Shown here piece by piece: positions 56,588 to 64,000 of a stretch of 64,000 nucleotides of DNA. The position numbers and the translations under genes are program-made. The stretch is from NCBI RefSeq assembly GCF_023898865.1, contig NZ_JAGSOV010000057.1, forward strand, positions 1-64,000. Direction: 5' to 3'. The notes below the pieces were generated by a model. It saw nothing but the letters and a program-made list of their open reading frames with translations, did not search any database and was not told the origin of the DNA. How positions within the stretch are numbered: position 1 is the stretch's first letter; every line of letters begins with the position of its first letter. Source of the DNA: Pseudonocardia humida. GTDB lineage: Bacteria; Actinomycetota; Actinomycetes; Mycobacteriales; Pseudonocardiaceae.

Positions 56588-57958
56588 ATGGGTGCTGACG
56601 ACATCGGGCTGCTGCGCACCGCCGCGGAGCTCGCCATCGACCACGTGGCCGGGGTCGACGAGCGGGCCGCCGCACCGACCGCGGCGGCGGTGGCCGGGCT
56701 GGCCGCGTTCGACGAGGAGCTGACGGCGGCCGGTCGGCCCGCCGCGGAGACCCTGCGGCTGCTGGCCGAGGTCGGTGGCCCGGCCACCGTGGCCAGCACG
56801 GGGGCCCGGTACTTCGGGTTCGTCACCGGGGCCACGCTGCCGGTGGCCCTGGGCGCGGCGTTCCTGACCGACGCCTGGGACCAGAACGCCGCGCTGCCGG
56901 TGATGTCACCGGTCGCCGCGGCACTGCACGGCGTCGTGCGCGGCTGGCTCGTCGAGGTGCTCGGGCTGCCGGGGGCGACCGACGTCGGGTTCGTCACCGG
57001 CGCCACGATGGCGAACGCCGCCGGGCTGGCCGCGGCGCGCGACGCGCTGCTGGCCGGGGCCGGCTGGGACGCCCAGGCCGACGGCCTGTTCGGGGCGCCG
57101 CCGATCACCGTCGTCGTCGGCGGGAACGCGCACTCCACGCTGCGGAAGTCGCTGGGCCTGGTGGGGTTGGGGCGCGAGCGCGTGCTGGTGGTGCCCGCCG
57201 ACGACCAGGGCCGCATGCTCCCCGACCGGCTGCCGGAGGTGGACGGGCCGGTGCTGCTGTGCGCCCAGGCGGGGGAGGTCAACACCGGGGCGTTCGACCC
57301 GTTCGAGCCGCTGGCCGACTGGGTCGCCGAGCGCCGCGGCTGGTTGCATGTCGACGGTGCGTTCGGGCTGTGGGCGCTGGCCGACCCGCAACGCGCCCAC
57401 CTGGTCCGCGGCCTGGTCCGCGCCGACTCGTGGGCGACCGACGGGCACAAGTGGCTCAACGTCACCTACGACTGCGGCATCGCGTTCGTGGCCCGCGAGG
57501 GCGCCCTGCGCCGCAGCTTCGCCTCGGTGGCCGGGTACCTGCCCCCCGATGAGGGCTTCGAGGCGATGCACCACACCCCGCAGTCCTCGCAGCGCGCCCG
57601 CCAGATCGAGGTCTGGGCGGCGCTGCGCACGCTGGGCCGCGACGGGCTCGCCGAGCTGGTGCGGCGCACCTGCGCGGTGGCGGCGGTGGTGGCCGAGCGG
57701 CTGGCCGGCCACGGGTTCACCGTGCTCAACGACGTCGAGCTCAACCAGGTCCTGGTCCGCCCGCCCGCCCCCGTCGACGCCGCCGCGCTGGCCGCGGCGG
57801 TGCAGGCCGACGGGCGGGTGTGGTGCGGGCCGACGGACTGGCGGGGCGCACCCGCGCTGCGGATCAGCGTGTCGTCCTGGAAGTCGACCCCAGCGGACGG
57901 CGCCGCCGCAGCCGACGTCGTCGCCGAGTGCGCCGCTTCGCTCGCGGCCCACGAGTAG
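56588..57958 (+). CDS. PLP-dependent decarboxylase family protein (group II)
   Basis: A 456-residue fold type I PLP enzyme of the aromatic L-amino acid/glutamate decarboxylase group. The Schiff-base Lys is K288 in TDGHKWLN; HVDGAFG gives the Asp that holds the pyridine N. GFVTGATMANAAGLAAARDA and VGGNAHSTLRKSLGLVGLG are family-typical. The product may also be an aldolase or other PLP chemistry, as the group is diverse. It starts 43 bases after the molybdopterin oxidoreductase gene in the same direction; the ribosome site is weak. Confidence 0.82.
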   Translation: MGADDIGLLRTAAELAIDHVAGVDERAAAPTAAAVAGLAAFDEELTAAGRPAAETLRLLAEVGGPATVASTGARYFGFVTGATLPVALGAAFLTDAWDQNAALPVMSPVAAALHGVVRGWLVEVLGLPGATDVGFVTGATMANAAGLAAARDALLAGAGWDAQADGLFGAPPITVVVGGNAHSTLRKSLGLVGLGRERVLVVPADDQGRMLPDRLPEVDGPVLLCAQAGEVNTGAFDPFEPLADWVAERRGWLHVDGAFGLWALADPQRAHLVRGLVRADSWATDGHKWLNVTYDCGIAFVAREGALRRSFASVAGYLPPDEGFEAMHHTPQSSQRARQIEVWAALRTLGRDGLAELVRRTCAVAAVVAERLAGHGFTVLNDVELNQVLVRPPAPVDAAALAAAVQADGRVWCGPTDWRGAPALRISVSSWKSTPADGAAAADVVAECAASLAAHE

Positions 57959-58419
57959 CGCGTTCCGGCGGATTCGCACGTATCCGGGACGTGTTCTCGG
58001 CCAATCGGGCCGGTGCATTCCATGATCGTTGTGAGGCGACGGGTGCGGTTCGGTCGCCGCGCGGTTGCTCCGCTTCCGTGCGGCACCTGGACCGTGTGGT
58101 GCTGGGGGTCGTGGAACGTCTGCCGAGATCGGCCGGGGCCGAACAGGCGCCGCCAAGTGCTCCCCGGGTATCTCGGATCTGTCGGTGAAAAGCGCTCACT
58201 ATCTGCAGGAGAATCGGTACCCACGGTGACGCCTGGCGGTCGACCCCACCGGACGGTCGCTCAGGCGAGGCGCGCTGACCTGCAAGGACAACGATTCTCC
58301 CATGATCGGGCACTGGCCTTGCCTTCTCCGGGGCCGGTCCGGAACACTCGCGGGGCTGCCGGTGCGCCGCCCCCAGCGAACGCTCCCCATTGCGCATTCG
58401 CGCAGGAGAAAGGCTCGTC
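57959..58419. other. Long upstream region of the roadblock island
   Basis: No supported gene is present. The stretch is less GC-rich than its surroundings at several points (for example GGTGAAAAGCGCTCACTATC near 58180) and should hold the terminator of the decarboxylase gene and the promoter of the roadblock/DUF4388 genes. CAGGAGAAAGG at 58403-58413 is the ribosome site of the first gene. I could not define a -35/-10 pair with confidence. Confidence 0.5.
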
Positions 58420-58836
58420 ATGAACCTGACGCAAGTGGTGAACAATACCCTGAAAGCATTTCGGCGCGACGTCCCCGAATACCTGGCCTCCGGGGTCGTC
58501 GACCTCACGACGGGCATGCTGCTCGACGCGGACACCATCGACGACCACCCGCGCGACATCCTCGACATGCTCGCCGCGGCCACCGCCGACCTGTTCGAGG
58601 GGCGCACGATCACCCAGATCGAGCAGATGTGGCGGGAGCAGCGCGGCTCGCTCGAGGACGGGGGGCACTACTTCCAGGAGATCCTGATCTACAGCAACAA
58701 CCTGGTGCACCTGTTCATCCGCAGCCCCTCCAACCCCGAGATCGTCGCGGCCGTGGTCTGCCGGCGCAACGTCAACATCGGCATGTTCTTCGCCACGGCC
58801 CGGCACGCCGTGCGCGAGCTGGAAGAGGCGCGCTGA
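58420..58836 (+). CDS. Roadblock/LC7-like regulatory protein (island gene 1)
   Basis: A 138-residue protein of alpha/beta character that resembles roadblock-type domains. VVNNTLKAFRRDVPEYLASG is the first helix. VVDLTTGMLLDADTIDDHPR is the first strand pair. Then LDMLAAATADLFEGR, a helical QIEQMWREQRGSLEDGGHYF insertion and a final strand set with NLVHLFIRS. It is longer and more diverged than the other three roadblock proteins nearby. A good CAGGAG site precedes the ATG. It overlaps or abuts the next gene, with which it probably forms a pair. Confidence 0.7.
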   Translation: MNLTQVVNNTLKAFRRDVPEYLASGVVDLTTGMLLDADTIDDHPRDILDMLAAATADLFEGRTITQIEQMWREQRGSLEDGGHYFQEILIYSNNLVHLFIRSPSNPEIVAAVVCRRNVNIGMFFATARHAVRELEEAR

Positions 58837-58850
58837 CCAGCGGCCAGGCC

Positions 58851-59828
58851 GTGCGGTGGGCCGCGGTGCGCGACGTACTGCGCCGTGCCGAGGACGGCGC
58901 GCTCGTCTTCGAGGAGTGGCCGTCCGGCGCGGTGTACCTGCTCGACGGCTGCGTCGCGCACGTGGAGACCTCCGACGTCCCCGACCTCGGCGAGCGCCTC
59001 GTCGCGGCGGGCAGGCTGTCGGCCGCGCAGTGGGCGGCGGTGCCGGCCGGCGTCGACGACGGGGATCGCCTGGCCGACCTGCTGTCCCGGCACGGCGTGG
59101 ACCGTCACGAAGTGGCCGCGTTGACCGAGTCAGTACTCGTGGACTCGATCTTGGCCCTGCTGGCCGGGCCGACCGCGGGTGCCGGACCCGGCCGGTTCCT
59201 GGCCGGCGCCCGGCCCGCCGTCGACGCGGAGCTGCGCCTGGACGAGGCGGCCGTGCAGGACGTGCTCGCGCAGCGCCCGGAGGGTTCGATGCGCTCCGGC
59301 ATCCGGTCGACCTCCGTGGTCGAACCGGCGCCGCCGGCGTGGCGCTGGCGGGTCCTCACCGCCGACGAGTGGCGCGTGCTGTGCCGCATCGGGGAGCGCG
59401 CCCGGATCCGCGACCTCGCCCGCGCCGAGGGCCTCGGCGTCTACGAGGTCGTCGACCAGGTGGCCGAGTTGGTGCGGGCCGGCCTGTGCGCGGTGCGGCC
59501 CGACCCGACCGGACCCGACCCGCGGCCCTGGTCGGCCGACGGGCCCCCGCGGCGGGAGGCGTCGGGCGCGGGTGGGAGCGGTGTCGTGGAGCCCGCGGTC
59601 GGGACGGTGGAGGGGTCCGTCCCGGCCGGCGGGGCTGAGCGCGCCGTGGACGGGCCGGTCGACGGGGACCCGCTCGCCGCGCTGCCCCGGCGGGTGCCGG
59701 GCGGAGCGCTCTCGCCCGCCACCGTGCTGCAGAAGTCGCTGGCGGTGCGCCCGCTCGGCATCGACGTGCCGGAGCCGGACGAGTGGACGCTGCGCCGGTT
59801 GCTCGGCAGCCTCCAGCAGATGGACTGA
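58851..59828 (+). CDS. DUF4388/PATAN-like protein with winged-helix-like C-terminus (island gene 2)
   Basis: A 325-residue protein. The N-terminal 60 residues (GALVFEEWPSGAVYLLDGCV, GERLVAAGRLSAAQWAAV) match the beta-rich DUF4388/PATAN pattern, where a G-xxL...G-x-V-x-F-xDG loop recurs. Residues about 170-220 (LTADEWRVLCRIGERARIRD, then LARAEGLGVYEVVDQVAELV) look like a winged helix. The tail is low-complexity Gly/Pro. The start is uncertain: GTG at 58851 is given, but a CTG at 58833 would overlap the preceding TGA by 4 bases as do others here, with GGAAGAGG in front. Two paralogues follow. Confidence 0.6.
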   Translation: MRWAAVRDVLRRAEDGALVFEEWPSGAVYLLDGCVAHVETSDVPDLGERLVAAGRLSAAQWAAVPAGVDDGDRLADLLSRHGVDRHEVAALTESVLVDSILALLAGPTAGAGPGRFLAGARPAVDAELRLDEAAVQDVLAQRPEGSMRSGIRSTSVVEPAPPAWRWRVLTADEWRVLCRIGERARIRDLARAEGLGVYEVVDQVAELVRAGLCAVRPDPTGPDPRPWSADGPPRREASGAGGSGVVEPAVGTVEGSVPAGGAERAVDGPVDGDPLAALPRRVPGGALSPATVLQKSLAVRPLGIDVPEPDEWTLRRLLGSLQQMD

Positions 59829-59864
59829 GCAGGGACGACGAGGACGGGAACGGTACGGCTCGCC

Positions 59865-60227
59865 ATGATCACCACGGATGCGCTGCTGCGGCAGGTGGGC
59901 CGCCTCGACGGCGTGCTCGCGGCCTGCGTCGTCGATCCGTCGACGGGCACCGTGGTCGGGGCGACGCAGCAGCGCGCCGAGGTCGCCGTCCCGGTGGTGG
60001 CGGCGGGCGCGGCCGACGTGGTGCACGTGCTCGGCCTGATGACGGCGGGCCTGGCGCTCGGCGGCGAGGTGGAGGACGTCGTGGTCACCGCCACCGCGCA
60101 CTTCCACATCCTGCGCGTGCTGCCGGTCGGCCCCGACCAGGGGCTGGTGCTGATGGTCACCCTCGAGCGCGCCCGCACCAACCTGGCCATGGCGCACCGC
60201 GAGATCCGCGCCGCGGCGGCACCGTGA
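59865..60227 (+). CDS. Roadblock/LC7 domain protein (island gene 3)
   Basis: A 120-residue protein that is entirely one roadblock domain: LLRQVGRLDGVLAACVVDPS (helix then strand), TGTVVGAT, a central helix VVAAGAADVVHVLGLMTAGL, then VEDVVVTATAHFHILRVLPV and a final helix LERARTNLAMAHREIRAAAA. Roadblock proteins dimerise and act as scaffold or as partner of small GTPases (MglB, CvnB). The gene overlaps the next by 4 bases (GTGA), so the two are likely translated together. Confidence 0.85.
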   Translation: MITTDALLRQVGRLDGVLAACVVDPSTGTVVGATQQRAEVAVPVVAAGAADVVHVLGLMTAGLALGGEVEDVVVTATAHFHILRVLPVGPDQGLVLMVTLERARTNLAMAHREIRAAAAP

Positions 60228-61045
60228 GCGCCCCCGGGGTCGGGCGGCCGACCGAGTACCTGGAGGGCGGCCGCGCGATCGTCGAGGCGCTCGCCGCCGC
60301 GGCCGGGGCGGGCCGCACCGGGACGGCCTGGCTGATGGGCGGGAATGTCGGCTCCCTGTATTTCCGGAATGGCCTCGTGGTGGGCGCCGAGCTGGAGGGC
60401 GCGGCGTGGGTGCGGACCATGCTGGTCAACTCCGGACGGCTGTCCCCGGAGGCCTGGCACGATTTCGCGCGGGACGGGCCGGGGGGGCGGCCGGAGCCAC
60501 CACCGCCGATGCCCGACGCCGTCGGTCTGGGTGCGGCGGAGTGGGCGGTGCTGAGTCGCGAGGCGATCGTGGAGGCCGCTTTCGAGCTGCTCCCGCCGAG
60601 CCGCCCGGAAGTCGCCGCGGACATGGTGTTCCAACCGGACGACATTCCCGCGTGGACCGCGTCCGGGGATCCCGTGGAATTCGTCTGGTTACGCCGGGAG
60701 ATGGACCGACGCCAATCCGTCTTGGATCGCCTGCGGGCTGTCGTCACGCCCGAGTCGACGATCGCCCGGATGCCCGCGGAGCGGATCGGCCCGGTCCAGG
60801 TGTCGGCTCCGCAATGGCGGTTGCTGTCCGCGCTGTCCGATGGCGCGACCCCGCGCTCGGTGGCCCGCCGGCTCGGCGCCGGGGTATTCGCGACGACGAT
60901 TCTCACGGTCCAGTTGATGCGCCTGGGAATGGTGGGCCGGCGCGACCGGTCCGGCGTGTGGCAACCACCGGCGCAGGCGTTCCCGCGGGCCTTGTTCGGG
61001 GTCGCGCCCGCGGCCGCGGGCGGCGCGGCGACGCCGCGGGGCTGA
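60224..61045 (+). CDS. DUF4388/PATAN-like protein with winged-helix-like C-terminus (island gene 4)
   Basis: A 273-residue paralogue of the protein at 58851. TGTAWLMGGNVGSLYFRNGL, VVGAELEGAAWVRTMLVNSG forms the N-terminal beta-domain. The middle is helical (REAIVEAAFELLPPSRPEVA), and SAPQWRLLSALSDGATPRSV, ARRLGAGVFATTILTVQLMR is a likely winged helix. It starts with GTG overlapping the roadblock gene and ends before a strong terminator hairpin. The same ordering, with the DUF4388-like protein and roadblock protein adjacent, recurs at 61977-63313. Confidence 0.65.
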   Translation: MSAPGVGRPTEYLEGGRAIVEALAAAAGAGRTGTAWLMGGNVGSLYFRNGLVVGAELEGAAWVRTMLVNSGRLSPEAWHDFARDGPGGRPEPPPPMPDAVGLGAAEWAVLSREAIVEAAFELLPPSRPEVAADMVFQPDDIPAWTASGDPVEFVWLRREMDRRQSVLDRLRAVVTPESTIARMPAERIGPVQVSAPQWRLLSALSDGATPRSVARRLGAGVFATTILTVQLMRLGMVGRRDRSGVWQPPAQAFPRALFGVAPAAAGGAATPRG

Positions 61046-61155
61046 CCCCGTCGGGAAGACCGCGGTCGCGGTGGCGGGCGGGTGGCGAGGTCGTCGACCG
61101 TCGCGGACCGAACCTCATCGATGCTGGTCAGGAAGCTGAACGGGCGGGAAGGCGA

Positions 61156-61183
61156 CGACCCCGTGGCCGGAGCCACGGGGTCG
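61156..61183. terminator. Strong hairpin between convergent island genes
   Basis: CGACCCCGTGGC and its complement form a perfect 12-bp stem around a CGGA tetraloop. It lies between the plus-strand DUF4388-like gene ending at 61045 and the minus-strand roadblock gene ending at 61332, and can end transcription from both sides. The 286-base gap holds no supported gene. Confidence 0.75.
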
Positions 61184-61331
61184 CATGGGGGAGTACGGCG
61201 TGCGGAGCGGGACCGGCCGAGGCCGGGGGAGCCCGCGACGCAACTCTTCGACGTCCTCCCGGCGTCGTCGCCCGAAGGCTCGCCCACACCGGTTCCGGGC
61301 CGGTCGCCCGGCGGCGGAACGGCGCTGTGGA

Positions 61332-61700
61332 CTAGACGCTCAGCTGGTTCTCGATCTGGCGCAGTTGGTGGCGGGCCATGGCCAGGTTCGCCTTGCCGCG
61401 GTCCAGCGCGAGGTACATGAAAAGCGACGCGGACCGGTTCGAGGTGAGCAGCCGGATCAGGTGGTACTGCCGACCGAGGGTGATCAGGATGTCCTCGATC
61501 TCGTCGTTCAGCTCGAGCGAGGCCATGGTGCGCATCTTGGCCCGGATCACCTCGGTGTTGCCCGCGGCGGCGACCTCGAGGTTCAGGTACCGGCCACCTC
61601 CGAGCGAACCCAGGGCCATACCGCTCTCGTAGTCGACCAGAGCCACGCCGAGCGCGCCCTCGATCTCCATGGCCTGCTTCAGCGAGGTTTCGATGTCCAT
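61332..61700 (-). CDS. Roadblock/LC7 domain protein (island gene 5)
   Basis: A 122-residue single roadblock domain encoded on the minus strand. SLKQAMEIEGALGVALVDYE, SGMALGSLG, then AAAGNTEVIRAKMRTMASLE and IEDILITLGRQYHLIRLLTS end with the helix LDRGKANLAMARHQLRQIEN. Its C-terminal helix closely resembles that of the roadblock protein at 59865 (ERARTNLAMAHREI), so the two are paralogues. The start at 61700 has CGGAG upstream; the upstream extension from 61751 lacks one. It is divergent from the third DUF4388-like gene. Confidence 0.85.
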   Translation of the reverse strand: MDIETSLKQAMEIEGALGVALVDYESGMALGSLGGGRYLNLEVAAAGNTEVIRAKMRTMASLELNDEIEDILITLGRQYHLIRLLTSNRSASLFMYLALDRGKANLAMARHQLRQIENQLSV

Positions 61701-61976
61701 ACCAGTGGCTCCGTTCGGCGATACTTCCGGCAGACCGCGGGAGACTAGCATGAAACGTTGTGGGGTCCACTGGCCCTATACGCAGAACTGCTCGGCAACA
61801 ACCCGTGATTGACCGGACCCGCAGCGTGACAACGGTCCGCCGGCGTCCGATAATTCGCCCCCGACAATTACCCGGAGGACTCGGGATGCCACACTGTCGG
61901 CGGTGGCCGGGCGGTCGGGGTCGGCCCGATCAGGAATGGGGGATGCGGTGGACGTCGAGACGCCTCGGGGATCCCG

Positions 61977-62897
61977 GTGATCACCTGGCCGGCGCTCGCC
62001 GACGCCGTGCGCCTGTGCGCCTCCCGCCCCGCGGGCGCCCTGCACGTGGCGGGGCGGCCGGGCGGGGTGATCCGGCTGCGCGAGGGTGCGGTGGTCAGCA
62101 CGTGGACGGGCGGTACCCCGCTCGCCGTGCCGTCACCCACCCCCGGGTCGCGCCCGCAGGCGGCGACGGCGGGCCCGCTGGCCCGCCTCGCGATGACCGA
62201 CGCCGTCTTCGTGATGGCCGCGGGCCGGGTCACCGCGCTGCGCACCGAGGACGACCCGGGCGCGGTGCCCGAGGGCGTCCGGATGGACCTGGACGTGCTG
62301 CTGCGCGAGGTCGACCGGCGCATCCGCCGGGTCATCGGCCCGGACGGGATTCTGCCCCCCGAGGAGACGGTGGTGCGCAGGCTGGGTCGCTCGGGGTCGT
62401 TCACGCTGTCCCCGACACCGCAGGAGAGCCGGCTGCTGGCGGCGCTGGACGAGCAGCGCCGCGGTGAGGCCGCGGCCGGCCCGATGGGCAGCGCGCCGCG
62501 CCTGGAGCCGGTGCGCGACGGGCGCACGGTCCGCGAACTCGCCTTCGCGCTGGGCCGCGGGGTGTTCGGGGTCCTGCTGGACGTGCAGCGGCTGGCGGCG
62601 ATGGGCGCGGTGGCGCTGTCCGCGGTCCCCCAGTACGAGCCGGCCCCCGCCCTGCTGGTGCGGGCCCGCCGCGACCTCGACGAGCTGTCGGTCGCGACGG
62701 TGTCGGCTGCGCTGCGCAGGCGCCGCGCCGAGCTCGCCGGGCAAGGACGGATCCCCGAGCCGCCGGGGCCCTCGGCCCAGTCGGCCCCCACGCTGGTGAG
62801 GCGGGTGCCGGGCGCCGATTCGGCCGACCGGCCGCGCAGGCGCGCGCCATGGCACCCACGAAGGCTGCCGGACGAGGGGAACGGGAACGGGCAGTGA
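61977..62897 (+). CDS. DUF4388/PATAN-like protein with winged-helix-like C-terminus (island gene 6)
   Basis: A 306-residue paralogue of the two above. AGALHVAGRPGGVIRLREGA, VVSTWTG is the beta-domain; VRMDLDVLLREVDRRIRRVI is the helical middle; TPQESRLLAALDEQRRGEAA and TVRELAFALGRGVFGVLLDV, QRLAAMGAVAL match the winged-helix-like end. A GTG starts it. A short upstream frame (ATG at 61943) stops at 61981 overlapping the start, which could be coupling or chance. Its end overlaps the roadblock gene by 4 bases. The C-terminal 60 residues are Arg/Pro-rich. Confidence 0.6.
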   Translation: MITWPALADAVRLCASRPAGALHVAGRPGGVIRLREGAVVSTWTGGTPLAVPSPTPGSRPQAATAGPLARLAMTDAVFVMAAGRVTALRTEDDPGAVPEGVRMDLDVLLREVDRRIRRVIGPDGILPPEETVVRRLGRSGSFTLSPTPQESRLLAALDEQRRGEAAAGPMGSAPRLEPVRDGRTVRELAFALGRGVFGVLLDVQRLAAMGAVALSAVPQYEPAPALLVRARRDLDELSVATVSAALRRRRAELAGQGRIPEPPGPSAQSAPTLVRRVPGADSADRPRRRAPWHPRRLPDEGNGNGQ

Positions 62898-63313
62898 GCG
62901 GATCGGTGGCACGGGTGGGCGCGAGGAGCATGGTGATGGACACGGAGTCGTTGTGTGCCGAGCTGCGGGAGCTGCTCTCGGAGGTCATCGGGGTCTCCGG
63001 GGCGTTGATAGCCACCGGTGACGGCATGCTCATCGCCGCGGAGTGCGAGGACAGCCTGCACGCCGAGTCGATCGCCGCGCTCGCCGCGGCGACCTCCGGC
63101 GTGGGCGCCCAGTTCGCCTACCTCATGCGACTGGGCGAGCTGGGCGGCACGGTCGTGCAGGGCAACAAGGGCTGCGTCGCGGTGCACCCCATCGGCGAGA
63201 ACGCGATCCTGGTGCTCTACGGCAACGACGGCCCGAACGTCGCGCGCCTGCACCTGGCGGTGCGCCAGGCGCTACCGCGCGTCGAGGCGGCCCTGATGGC
63301 CTACCAGCGGTGA
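62894..63313 (+). CDS. Roadblock/LC7 domain protein (island gene 7)
   Basis: A 139-residue protein with a roadblock domain. TESLCAELRELLSEVIGVSG, ALIATGDGMLIAAECEDSLH, AESIAALAAATSGVGAQFAY, then LGELGGTVVQGNKGCVAVHP, IGENAILVLYG and the closing helix NVARLHLAVRQALPRVEAAL. This one is closest to CvnB/MglB-type roadblock proteins. The GTG start overlaps the stop of the preceding gene by 4 bases. Two hairpins follow, ending the operon. No GTPase gene follows, as would be expected in a conservon. Confidence 0.85.
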   Translation: MSGSVARVGARSMVMDTESLCAELRELLSEVIGVSGALIATGDGMLIAAECEDSLHAESIAALAAATSGVGAQFAYLMRLGELGGTVVQGNKGCVAVHPIGENAILVLYGNDGPNVARLHLAVRQALPRVEAALMAYQR

Positions 63314-63323
63314 CGATCCACCT

Positions 63324-63392
63324 CCGCTGAGCATGATCAGCGGGGTTCGAGAGCGGGTCTCCTGCCGCTGGGCGGGACGAGACCCGCTCTCG
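63324..63392 (+). terminator. Two hairpins after the roadblock operon
   Basis: CCGCTGA-GCATGA-TCAGCGG (63324-63343) is a 7-bp stem with 6-base loop. A second, perfect 14-bp stem pairs 63348-63361 (CGAGAGCGGGTCTC) with 63379-63392 across a 17-base loop. The rest of the gap to 63648 holds further short repeats such as GGGACGAGA and no supported gene. Confidence 0.6.
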
Positions 63393-63648
63393 CCCCCCAT
63401 CCTCTGGGACGAGGGCCACTTCCGCTCCAGCGCCCGGCCCTTCCGGCGCTCCGCATGAGCGAACGGCGCACTTGCCCAACGACGCTGGGCCGCCGCGCCA
63501 CTCGCCCGCGGTGGGACGAGAGTCGCGTTCGCTCCACCCCGGTGCGACGCGGCGCGGTCGCCCCACCTCGCTGAGGGAGAGCGCCGTTCGCTCGACGCGG
63601 ACCCGGCCGAACCCAACGCCGACTCGTCCGAACCGCTCGATGCGAGGC

Positions 63649-64000
63649 TCAGGGCATGGGGGCCGGGGAGGGCAGCGACATCAGCTCCTCGCGCATCGCC
63701 GCGGTGTCGGGGTGGCTGTTGCCCAGTTGGCGCTCGCTCTCCTGGACGGCCTGCACCAGGGCGTCGCGCGCTTCGTCCACGCGCCCTGCGGCGGCGTGCA
63801 GGCTGCCGGCGCACGAGCACAGGGCGGTGGTCACCGCGTGGTGGGTGCCGTGGGCGGCGACGGCTTCGCGGAGGGCGGGCAGCACGATGCTCTCGGCGCC
63901 GCGCATGTCGCCGCTGTCGGCACGGGTGAGGCCGAGGCCCAGCCGGGAGAGCAGGGTGTGGGGGTGGGTGGGGCCGAGCACGGCGGTGCGTTGGGCGGTG
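63649..64000 (-). CDS. TPR repeat protein (5' end outside window)
   Basis: The last 117 codons of a minus-strand gene. TAQRTAVLGPTHPHTLLSRL, GLGLTRADSGDMRGAESIVL, REAVAAHGTHHAVTTALCSC and VQAVQESERQLGNSHPDTAA repeat with the TPR_10/TPR_12 (kinesin light chain-like) period of about 42 residues. Such arrays in actinobacteria are often the C-terminus of NB-ARC or other STAND NTPases, but the rest is outside the window. It ends MSLPSPAPMP. The stop is at 63649-63651. Confidence 0.8.
   Translation of the reverse strand, partial: TAQRTAVLGPTHPHTLLSRLGLGLTRADSGDMRGAESIVLPALREAVAAHGTHHAVTTALCSCAGSLHAAAGRVDEARDALVQAVQESERQLGNSHPDTAAMREELMSLPSPAPMP

Noticed and set aside
52785-56723. A plus-strand frame of about 1,300 codons overlapping the AraC and molybdenum enzyme genes
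   Set aside because: Low-complexity Arg/Gly/Pro translation without motifs; both real genes in other frames have family signatures.
58420-63313. Reading the roadblock island as a conservon
   Set aside because: Conservons have a sensor kinase-like protein, DUF742 protein and a small GTPase; none is encoded in the window, and DUF4388-like proteins take their place.

Overview
The window is a 64-kb stretch of very GC-rich DNA with the features of an actinobacterial chromosome. These are an extreme G/C bias at third codon positions, many GTG starts, frequent 4-bp ATGA/GTGA overlaps inside operons, and typical actinobacterial families (a DUF3040 membrane protein, GAF-ANTAR, a SigB/SigF-type sigma factor, an AsnC-type regulator beside a bkd operon, roadblock/LC7 proteins). 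The mix would suit Pseudonocardiaceae, but that is an inference. I see no rRNA or tRNA genes, no CRISPR array, no prophage and no intact insertion sequence.

Layout, 0-13 kb. After the tail of an unidentified gene comes a two-gene unit that looks like a graspetide RiPP locus: an acidic precursor with four copies of a T(S/T)xAxGEEGDQ core and an ATP-grasp ligase. Next is a complete hexuronate catabolism locus. uxaC is divergent from a LacI-type repressor gene, which is followed by a four-gene ABC transporter, a mannonate dehydratase (ManD type), altronate dehydratase and a fructuronate/tagaturonate reductase. Two LacI-type operators lie in the divergent promoter region.

13-27 kb. A ROK repressor faces an ABC sugar importer plus a family GH3 beta-N-acetylhexosaminidase, with a perfect 15-bp palindrome between them. 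Then come an AA5-like radical copper oxidase with N-terminal FG-GAP-type repeats, a fused Baeyer-Villiger monooxygenase/esterase, the remnant of an EAL-like gene, D-erythronate dehydrogenase and a MOSC protein.

27-42 kb. A branched-chain 2-oxoacid dehydrogenase operon (E1alpha, E1beta, E2) is divergent from its AsnC-type regulator. It is followed by a DUF3040 protein, a divergent GAF-ANTAR/sigma factor pair, a cupin dioxygenase-like protein, Hsp20 with a HAIR-like operator, a hydroxyacid dehydrogenase, a lone NMT1-like binding protein, a PucR regulator, and a P450/methyltransferase/SDR group.

42-58 kb. A membrane-anchored TrkA/RCK-like protein with a C-terminal RyR domain and an LSDAT-type SLOG protein lie within 5 kb of each other, separated by a DUF35/thiolase pair. 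Housekeeping and stress genes follow: TfoX-like, Gfo/Idh/MocA, PPK2, flavin reductase, superoxide dismutase and TauE. The stretch ends with an AraC regulator divergent from a molybdopterin oxidoreductase, and a PLP-dependent decarboxylase.

58-63.3 kb. This is an island of seven small regulatory genes in which roadblock/LC7 proteins alternate with proteins that share a DUF4388/PATAN-like N-terminal domain and a winged-helix-like C-terminal segment. No GTPase, kinase or DUF742 gene is present, so it is not a standard conservon. The window ends inside a TPR gene on the minus strand. The most promising poorly described systems are the graspetide locus, the roadblock/DUF4388 island and the RyR/SLOG neighbourhood.
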